Assembly (NCBI GenBank): GCA_026394315.1
Contig: JAPKYM010000290.1
Coordinates: 1 to 19,149 of the forward strand
DNA length: 19,149 nucleotides
Origin: Candidatus Bathyarchaeota archaeon
GTDB taxonomy: Archaea; Thermoproteota; Bathyarchaeia; 40CM-2-53-6; RBG-13-38-9
Reading direction: 5' to 3'
Below, one piece after another: positions 14,214-19,149 of this stretch (position 1 is its first letter; each line of letters starts with the position of its first letter). Below the pieces are notes generated by a model. It ran no database searches, was not told the origin of the DNA, and saw only the letters and a list, made by a program, of their open reading frames with translations. The position numbers and the translations under genes were made by a program.

Positions 14214-15293
14214 TTACGAGTCTCGATGTTTACCATACCTTAGCAGGGCAGCAAGGCCGCCCAGTGACTCAAGCTTCCTTCCACCCTCATGCCCCGTACT
14301 TATTACGACCACTCTTCCTCCTTTAGCGTCAACCATTCTGAGAGCTTCCTCTAGCTTTTGCCTTTCCGTTGCTTCAACACCTCTCAGAGTCTCATCACAG
14401 ACGAGAACTACCTCAACAGCACCTGAGGTTGAATCCTCCCATACCTCATCGATTCCATAAGAGACATCGCCCGTCGAGGCGCCAAGCCTGGCGAGAAGCT
14501 CTTCGACAAGGGCAAGTTCATTCATGCTTCTAGCATCACGTAGGACTTTGCCGATCACGCCAACTCTGATAGCCTCATAGACTCCTGCAGAACCACCGCT
14601 GCTCACGCTCTTGACTGCTGCAACGTCCTTAGCCAGGTCTGGAGAGTTGTTCTTCAGATATCTGGCAAAATTCTCCTTCGCGAACCCTGGCCCCACCACT
14701 ACAATCCGACCTCTGGAGCTTTCCATTACTCTTCCAATGGCATCTGAGATCTCTGAGAAATACTTGATAATCGCTTGCTCACGCTTCTCAGCCTCACGTT
14801 TACCTGGCAACTTCGATTTTATTTCGATCTTCATTTCAACTCCAGAGATCCTCGAGACCCCTATCGTACATTCATCGTTATCGAGAGCAACTATTATCAC
14901 AGGGATCTCGGTTGCAGAAGCTTTCTTTAGGCTATCAATCTCATGCTGTGCCCAGCTCTCTTTGATTATCTTCACTGCGCCACTTTCTGAGAGACTAATT
15001 GTATGATGAGCCCCCAAAATGCACAAGTCTTCAGGAGCATCAACCACAACGCCATGGATCCTCAGTCTCACCAGATCCTTATCATAGTAGACCTTCTCAA
15101 CCTTTAGACCAAGCGTCGCGGGTACACGCTTGCTTGAGGGTCTGCCAACCCCTTCAGTCTTCACTTCACGTGTGGTTCTGGAAAAAACAACGTCATTTCT
15201 CTTGATGACATTGTAAAGCATCCAGAGATCGTCAAGATTGTCAACAATCACCTGAACAGTCTCATGCTTTCGGTCTTCCAATGTAATCCTCAA
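14214..15293 (-). CDS. pelA: Ribosome rescue factor aPelota
   Basis: 359 aa, TTG start, normal family length. The three eRF1-like domains are visible. The N-terminal Sm-like domain is about 1-130, with ETVQVIVDNLDDLWMLYNVIKRND and LVRLRIHGVVVDAPEDL. The central domain is about 135-255 (IIVALDNDECTIGV, IVVVGPGFAKENFARYL). The C-terminal domain is about 260-355 (GVIGKVLRDARSMNELALVEELLARLG, YGIDEVWE, GGRVVVIS). Pelota lacks the GGQ of release factors and works with an EF1A-like GTPase and ABCE1 to split stalled ribosomes. A TATA box at 15350-15360 predicts a leader of about 30 nt. Confidence 0.96.
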   Translation of the reverse strand: MRITLEDRKHETVQVIVDNLDDLWMLYNVIKRNDVVFSRTTREVKTEGVGRPSSKRVPATLGLKVEKVYYDKDLVRLRIHGVVVDAPEDLCILGAHHTISLSESGAVKIIKESWAQHEIDSLKKASATEIPVIIVALDNDECTIGVSRISGVEMKIEIKSKLPGKREAEKREQAIIKYFSEISDAIGRVMESSRGRIVVVGPGFAKENFARYLKNNSPDLAKDVAAVKSVSSGGSAGVYEAIRVGVIGKVLRDARSMNELALVEELLARLGASTGDVSYGIDEVWEDSTSGAVEVVLVCDETLRGVEATERQKLEEALRMVDAKGGRVVVISTGHEGGRKLESLGGLAALLRYGKHRDS

Positions 15294-15349
15294 GGGTGCA
15301 TCAAATCCTACTAAGCGTCTCCAAGTCTCAGACTATGCATCGTGCATCG

Positions 15350-15360
15350 CCTTTTATACC
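15350..15360. promoter_or_regulatory. TATA box of pelA, possibly bidirectional
   Basis: GGTATAAAAGG on the minus strand is an excellent TATA box for pelA (start near 15325). The complementary CCTTTTATACC can serve the plus-strand small ORF at 15401. Confidence 0.6.
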
Positions 15361-15400
15361 TAGACCATTCTGTATGAAAGCTGATTTGCAGTGACCCACA

Positions 15401-15544
15401 ATGAGTGGTGTTGAGGAAGACAAGATTACAGAGGCAATGGAGCAGTTGCGGATAAGTTATACGATGAGACAGTGGCGTGTCTGCTCCCTCATCTGTGAGT
15501 CTTTGGCCGATCAGTTCAAACACATTGCTAAAAGGGAAGACTAG
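15401..15544 (+). CDS. Small hypothetical protein, 47 aa, divergent from pelA
   Basis: An ATG-started 47-codon frame ends in TAG. The product is charged and likely helical throughout (SGVEEDKITEAMEQLRISY, then RQWRVCSLICESLADQF, ending KHIAKRED), with a composition typical of real proteins. A TATA-like sequence lies about 45 nt upstream. No family is recognised and no strong ribosome binding site is seen (GTGA at 13 nt). It could be a genuine short gene; comparison across relatives would settle it. Confidence 0.42.
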   Translation: MSGVEEDKITEAMEQLRISYTMRQWRVCSLICESLADQFKHIAKRED

Positions 15545-15587
15545 TTCTCTGAGAATATCGGCGCGCGCTGGCGCTGAGGTAATACTG

Positions 15588-15869
15588 TCATAGCATTTTC
15601 ATTTTGTCATAGAAGTCTATGAGTATCTTCGTTCTCTCTGACATCTCATTCAAGGTGATTATTTTCATACCTTGATCGAATCTGTCGAAAAGGACTATCT
15701 GTTCCCTCACAAGAGGATCGATCACTCTGGCGATAGTGGATGGTGAGAGATCTAGCATGTTTGCTAGTAGTGATTGATTGAATATCTTGCCTCGATTCTC
15801 CAGCATGTGCTCCAGGAGCTTCACAGTAGCTTTGGACTGAAAAATGCTTGAAAGCTTTACCAAAATCAA
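15588..15869 (-). CDS. Small winged-helix transcriptional regulator
   Basis: 93 aa from TTG 15869, or from a second TTG at 15863 that is better spaced from GGGG. It has the arrangement of a minimal winged helix: a helix KATVKLLEHMLENRGK, then NQSLLANMLDLSPSTIARVIDPLVREQIV as helix-turn-helix, then a wing strand MKIITLN and a final dimerisation-type helix. It resembles archaeal MarR/ArsR-like or replication-initiator-like wHTH proteins without a ligand domain. It begins 15 nt after the pyrH stop, so the two are probably one operon. The target is unknown. Confidence 0.75.
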   Translation of the reverse strand: MILVKLSSIFQSKATVKLLEHMLENRGKIFNQSLLANMLDLSPSTIARVIDPLVREQIVLFDRFDQGMKIITLNEMSERTKILIDFYDKMKML

Positions 15870-15884
15870 ATCCCCGCAATCTGA

Positions 15885-16562
15885 CTAGAAAGTCACTCTT
15901 GTGCCAACCTTCTTGCCCTCAACTGCACGCCGAATATTCTCAGGATCAGTCGCATTCAGAATGACTGTCGAAATCTTCGACCGCCCAATTGTCTTGACCG
16001 CTGCCGGATCTAATAGTTTGTAGCCTCCCGCAGAGCTTCCCTGCTTGACAACTAATTCCAAGAGCTCATTCACTGAGATCGCATCGAGCTTCTTGGCATC
16101 TTTGTTTAACTTGGGATCACTGTTGTAGACTCCATCAACATCCGTAGCGTTGATCAGAATCTCGCTCCCAGTCGCCTCTGATGCAATGGCAGCGACAGCA
16201 TTTGTTGACTGACCTGGCTGAAGACCACCCATGACGACGATCTTGCCCGTTTGGAGAAAACTTCTGAGCTCTTTCATGTTCTCCGGGACCTCTGGGTAGG
16301 CATCATCACCAAGCGCAGCGATCAACAGAAGAGCGTTAATTCTGGTGAAGCGGATTCCAATGTCGTCACAGTACGATTCATCACTGCCAAGTTTCCTTGA
16401 AGCATCGATGTACATTCGAGAATTGATCCCGCCACCAGTCACAACCATCAGTCTATGACCCCTTTTTCGGAGTGACTTGAGAACGGTGGAAACCCCCTGA
16501 ATTCGGTCAATGTTAAGCCCAGATGGGAAGAGATAACCTCCAAGCTTTATTACGACTCTCAT
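15885..16562 (-). CDS. pyrH: Uridylate kinase (archaeal type)
   Basis: 225 aa from ATG. It is an amino-acid-kinase-fold enzyme converting UMP to UDP with ATP in pyrimidine synthesis. Motifs are the N-terminal VVIKLGGYLF, the glycine loop MVVTGGGINSR, GIRFTRINALLLIAAL, VVMGGLQPGQSTNAVAA, and NATDVDGVYNSDPKLN with the ATP-binding Asp cluster. The length matches archaeal PyrH. A strong TATA box lies just upstream. A small wHTH regulator gene follows at 15 nt. Confidence 0.95.
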   Translation of the reverse strand: MRVVIKLGGYLFPSGLNIDRIQGVSTVLKSLRKRGHRLMVVTGGGINSRMYIDASRKLGSDESYCDDIGIRFTRINALLLIAALGDDAYPEVPENMKELRSFLQTGKIVVMGGLQPGQSTNAVAAIASEATGSEILINATDVDGVYNSDPKLNKDAKKLDAISVNELLELVVKQGSSAGGYKLLDPAAVKTIGRSKISTVILNATDPENIRRAVEGKKVGTRVTF

Positions 16563-16597
16563 CTTTCTTTACCAGACAATTGAAGAACGTGAACTAG

Positions 16598-16608
16598 AAT
16601 TATTTAAG
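16598..16608 (-). promoter_or_regulatory. TATA box of pyrH
   Basis: Minus-strand CTTAAATAATT lies about 40 nt before the ATG and predicts a leader of some 10-15 nt. Confidence 0.6.
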
Positions 16609-16666
16609 ACAGACATATTGCCTAGAAAATGACCATTGCTAATTCTCAGAAGCCTGTAGCGCCGTC

Positions 16667-17824
16667 TCAACGACTTTTTCTTGTATTTGACTCTGATATC
16701 ATGAGAATACCAAGCAACCCTGGCAAAACAAGGATAGAAGCAGCTCTCAATATCATCGGTATCGGAAGCATCAATGTCAAAACACCAGCTAAACCTGCAC
16801 CGACAGCCATAGCTATGTCTGAAGTCAACCATATCAATGTCGAGACCAAGCCCGTGTCAACTGCTGAAACATTGTCGCTGTAGAGCGCAGCTGAAGGAGC
16901 GGTTCTTGCACCCCAAGCCAGACCATAGAGACCCAGCAAGATCATCAAGAGGTAGGCGTTACTTACATAGGAGATGCTAAAGAGAGCTAAACAGGCCACT
17001 CCATAAGAGAAAATTAGGGGAGCCCGACGTCCCACCCTGTCCGATACCGTTCCTGCTGGAATTCTTGACAAAGCATTAGGGATCCCTCTGGCAGCAAAGA
17101 GCAGACCAATTTGGAAGCTCTTGAGAGCCAAGTCCTCGTGAGCGTAGATCGGAAACATAGAATCGAAAGCTCCCAGAGCAATAAAGAAGGTAACACTCGA
17201 GGCAGACAGAACCAAGATATTCCTCTGAAGTAGCACCCTTTTCAGAGCGACGAGCATTGAGTCTGAGTTGCTGCCAGACACCTCAAGTGCCAGAACAGGT
17301 CCTCTAAGTAGTGATAAACGACCAAACGCAAGAAGAACACCTAAGCCCGAAGCGGACAAAGCCAACGCAAAAAGAAAAACCAGTGAGAATTCGTAGTAGA
17401 AAGTCAGAAGGCTAGTCAAGCACGGCCCAACGATCATGGCTGCGCCTATAGAAGCATAGAACCGCCCCATGACCGCACCTTTCTTCCCGAGGGGCGAGGA
17501 ATCCAGCGCGATAGCGATAGCGCTCGGCCCAAACGAGGATACCGCGAGACCATAAATTATCATTACCGGATAGAGCCAGACAACTGAAGGGGTCAAGTAG
17601 AGAAAGCAATAGGCTGCCAACTGAAGTGCCAAGGCCAAGAGTGCTACAGGCCACCTTCCAATCCTGTTCGATATCGCGCTGAAAGGCAGCCGTGCAATTA
17701 TGCTCGTGGCAGGCAATACTGCAATTATCGCACCGAGTTCAAGTTTTGACGCGCCTAAAGAAGTGATGTAGAGTGGAAGGACCGGGGTCATCATATTGTA
17801 GCCTGTGAAGAATACGAATGTCAA
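16667..17824 (-). CDS. Major facilitator superfamily transporter, N-terminus uncertain
   Basis: 385 aa from TTG 17824, with about 12 hydrophobic segments. Typical MFS signatures are present: a loop 2-3 motif-A-like region (LPFSAISNRIGRWPVALL) and its second-half repeat (RIPAGTVSDRVGRRAPLIFS). The substrate cannot be told. The TTG lies inside the first membrane helix. The same frame continues upstream as PRELFLIAF and further, without a start codon, to a TAA before a run of seven T (17902-17908). A GTG just beyond that run would join the frame if the run had one more base, giving a start MSKKTLRQNN. So the true start may be lost to an indel in the homopolymer, or a truncated protein is made. 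Confidence 0.87.
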   Translation of the reverse strand: MTFVFFTGYNMMTPVLPLYITSLGASKLELGAIIAVLPATSIIARLPFSAISNRIGRWPVALLALALQLAAYCFLYLTPSVVWLYPVMIIYGLAVSSFGPSAIAIALDSSPLGKKGAVMGRFYASIGAAMIVGPCLTSLLTFYYEFSLVFLFALALSASGLGVLLAFGRLSLLRGPVLALEVSGSNSDSMLVALKRVLLQRNILVLSASSVTFFIALGAFDSMFPIYAHEDLALKSFQIGLLFAARGIPNALSRIPAGTVSDRVGRRAPLIFSYGVACLALFSISYVSNAYLLMILLGLYGLAWGARTAPSAALYSDNVSAVDTGLVSTLIWLTSDIAMAVGAGLAGVLTLMLPIPMILRAASILVLPGLLGILMISESNTRKSR

Positions 17825-18099
17825 GAAGGCAATGAGGAAGAGTTCTCTCGGTAGGATTGTTCCCTCAGTGGGGATTTCACGAGAGTTGTTCTGTCTTAAC
17901 GTTTTTTTGACACCTTATTGACGATTCCTCAAGCCATTTGGGAGCTGGCTCCCGCGTATTTGGACTAGCGTGCGACTTGCGATAACTCTCTTACTGCGAT
18001 TCGTGAGCCTTCAACCGTAATTAGTCTTAAGCTCATGCAGGCTTGGATTATCGCAGAAATCTGGTTCCCACGATTTTTGCTTCTGCTTGCTGATCTTGT
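17825..18099. other. Intergenic region with a GC-rich hairpin
   Basis: No gene seen beyond the possible MFS extension. GGGAGCTGGCTCCC (17940-17953) is a 6-bp stem with a two-base loop. No T-run follows closely on either strand, so it is not a clear terminator. Confidence 0.4.
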
Positions 18100-18756
18100 C
18101 TATCTAGGTCCCTGTTTTTCGCCACACATCGGGCAGTACCTGGCGGAGGATTGAACCTCAGCTCCGCAGGCAATGCAAAACCTCTTTTCGATCGATCCTC
18201 CAGCATGGGGAGGATGTGTCTGTCTTCTTTGCGGTTCTTCCAGCTTTCCATTCTTGTAGAGGTAGGCAACTGGGACACCCATGTAACAGCTCGGTGCAGG
18301 GCCCCTCTCCATCAATGCATCCATTTCTTCTGAAGACCATTCTCTCCCAACTGCGATCTCGTATCCATACCCATCCTTCAGATCTCTTGAAGGCTTAATC
18401 TCTACCTCGACATCCTCTCCAGGATTTACCAGATTGAACCCAAGAATTTCCCAGTCGCAAGGTAACTTTTCTCTGTCCTTGCTGAAGACAAGGAAGCCAA
18501 ATCTCTTCTCTTTGGGTTCAGGGTATACTTCTGACACTTCGACGTCTTTCACCCTCGCCGGTCTATCATGGTTGTTGACCGCCCTTACTAGTATCGAGGC
18601 ATGCTTGAACTCCGCAGACTCGAGATCAAATCCGGCCCTACGCTTGATCCTTCCAGGTCTTCTCCGGCTAGCTTTGGAATAGCCATATCCCCACTGAAGG
18701 CCCTCACCGAAGCCTCTGCCATCGGTCAAGCCTACAATCACCAAGTGCTTATTCAT
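18100..18756 (-). CDS. Zinc-ribbon protein of unknown function
   Basis: 218 aa from ATG 18756. The frame is open to TTG 18783, directly after the stop of the tiny upstream ORF, so either start is possible. The C-terminus is a zinc ribbon, FCIACG then RYCPMCGEKQ (C-x2-C-x11-C-x2-C), of the type found appended to many archaeal proteins. The larger N-terminal part is unrecognised. It has a Gly-rich beginning (GLTDGRGFGEGLQWGYGY), a basic stretch, and beta-rich segments (ASILVRAVNNHDRPARVKDVEV, FGFLVFSKD, EDVEVEIKP) that could be an immunoglobulin-like or beta-sandwich domain. No signal peptide or membrane segment is visible. Probably co-transcribed with the upstream tiny ORF. Confidence 0.72.
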   Translation of the reverse strand: MNKHLVIVGLTDGRGFGEGLQWGYGYSKASRRRPGRIKRRAGFDLESAEFKHASILVRAVNNHDRPARVKDVEVSEVYPEPKEKRFGFLVFSKDREKLPCDWEILGFNLVNPGEDVEVEIKPSRDLKDGYGYEIAVGREWSSEEMDALMERGPAPSCYMGVPVAYLYKNGKLEEPQRRQTHPPHAGGSIEKRFCIACGAEVQSSARYCPMCGEKQGPR

Positions 18757-18783
18757 CACACATTGTGAATTAAGGTATTCCAA

Positions 18784-18873
18784 CTATTCTTCCATATCGT
18801 TGTCTGCATTCTTCACACAGCCTTGCCAGTCAATGTCATGTGTGCTTCCGCATATCCTGCATCTCTGTACCAT
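18784..18873 (-). CDS. 29-aa Cys-containing microprotein
   Basis: ATG 18873 is preceded by a perfect AGGAG at 7 nt spacing, one of the best ribosome binding sites in the window. The peptide begins MVQRCRICGSTHDIDW, continues QGCVKN and ends DNDMEE, with C-x2-C (C5, C8), a nearby His and a third Cys, so it could bind one zinc. Its TAG stop abuts the TTG of the following zinc-ribbon gene frame. It could be a real metal-binding peptide, a leader peptide for the downstream gene, or the tail of a broken zinc-finger gene. Confidence 0.45.
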   Translation of the reverse strand: MVQRCRICGSTHDIDWQGCVKNADNDMEE

Positions 18874-18901
18874 GTGAGGGCTCCTGTGATTTCTGCTCCT
18901 G

Positions 18902-18911
18902 AGCGCGCGCT
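18902..18911. repeat. AGCGCGCGCT palindrome, copy 6
   Basis: Exact copy followed by AGCTC, in the intergenic region upstream of the microprotein; a shortened form (TGCGCGCTAATC) recurs near 19031. Confidence 0.7.
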
Positions 18912-19048
18912 AGCTCTATGTTCCTTATTTCGAGGCTGTTGAACTTCAATTACTGGATAAAACCCGAATCCCCTTCCGGCTTCCTCTCTCATTTGCTGAG
19001 GCAAGGCTTTTTGATACGCAACTGATTCTATGCGCGCTAATCAATTAG

Positions 19049-19149
19049 TCAGGCTACGTAGCCTGCGTGCTTGGTTGGAGGCAGGATTCTTTTCAGGTTT
19101 CCGTCTGGACTTTTGATGAAGACTCGGTCCTGTGTTCCGTCAGGCGCCT
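19049..19149 (-). CDS. C-terminal end of an unidentified protein (runs off the right edge)
   Basis: The minus strand is open from the window edge for 32-33 codons to TGA at 19051-19049, reading APDGTQDRVFIKSPDGNLKR and then ILPPTKHAGYVA. Composition is protein-like, with a short beta-hairpin look (RVFIKSPDGNLKRIL). Too little is present for a family assignment. Confidence 0.4.
   Translation of the reverse strand, partial: APDGTQDRVFIKSPDGNLKRILPPTKHAGYVA

Noticed and set aside
14611..15006. 131-codon plus-strand frame
   Set aside because: Antisense to pelota; no independent evidence.
18813..19004. 63-codon minus-strand frame
   Set aside because: It overlaps the better supported microprotein in another frame and crosses an AGCGCGCGCT palindrome.

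Overview
The window is archaeal. It carries aEF1A, uS7, uS10, aPelota, an archaeal-type UMP kinase, an NcsA/TtuA-type tRNA thiolase, an SRP RNA with an Alu-like 5' domain, and a tRNA-Leu with two bulge-helix-bulge introns. Promoters look like TATA boxes about 26 nt before the inferred starts, leaders are short and TTG starts are common. Gene content suits a TACK-type lineage (Thermoproteota, perhaps Bathyarchaeia), but that placement is inference from memory of family sequences and was not tested by phylogeny.

Layout. (1) 1-540: the 5' end of thiC on the minus strand behind a TPP riboswitch, divergent from a tiny plus-strand ORF; both appear to share one TATA region. (2) 1078-4884, plus strand: a soluble protein made of three tandem CDF-transporter cytosolic domains, an MgtA-type Mg2+ P-type ATPase gene broken by a frameshift and an in-frame TAG, and a small three-helix membrane protein. 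This looks like a metal-homeostasis locus. (3) 5084-8776: an accessory island next to the 3' end of tRNA-Leu(CAA). It holds a RelBE-like toxin-antitoxin pair inside 71-bp direct repeats, a decayed IS110-family transposase, AT-rich non-coding DNA, and a MazF toxin with an unrecognised upstream partner. Four partial copies of the tRNA 3' end lie in the same orientation through this stretch, as expected if successive elements integrated at the tRNA gene. (4) 8777-17824, minus strand: a conserved core block with tRNA-Leu, uS10, aEF1A, uS7, SRP RNA, ncsA/ttuA, a site-2 protease, pelota, a small winged-helix regulator, pyrH and an MFS transporter. (5) 17825-19149: a zinc-ribbon protein of unknown function, a 29-residue Cys-containing peptide with a good ribosome binding site, and the 3' end of another minus-strand gene.

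The core block serves translation and co-translational targeting: ribosomal proteins and elongation factor, SRP RNA, tRNA thiolation, and ribosome rescue by Pelota. A ten-base palindrome, AGCGCGCGCT, recurs six times exactly, with several near copies, always outside the conserved genes. It is the most striking unexplained sequence signal here. The other strongest observations are the two-intron tRNA-Leu, the tRNA-derived repeat ladder, the stand-alone triple CDF domain protein, the archaeal TPP riboswitch and an N-to-T change in the guanine-recognition motif of aEF1A.
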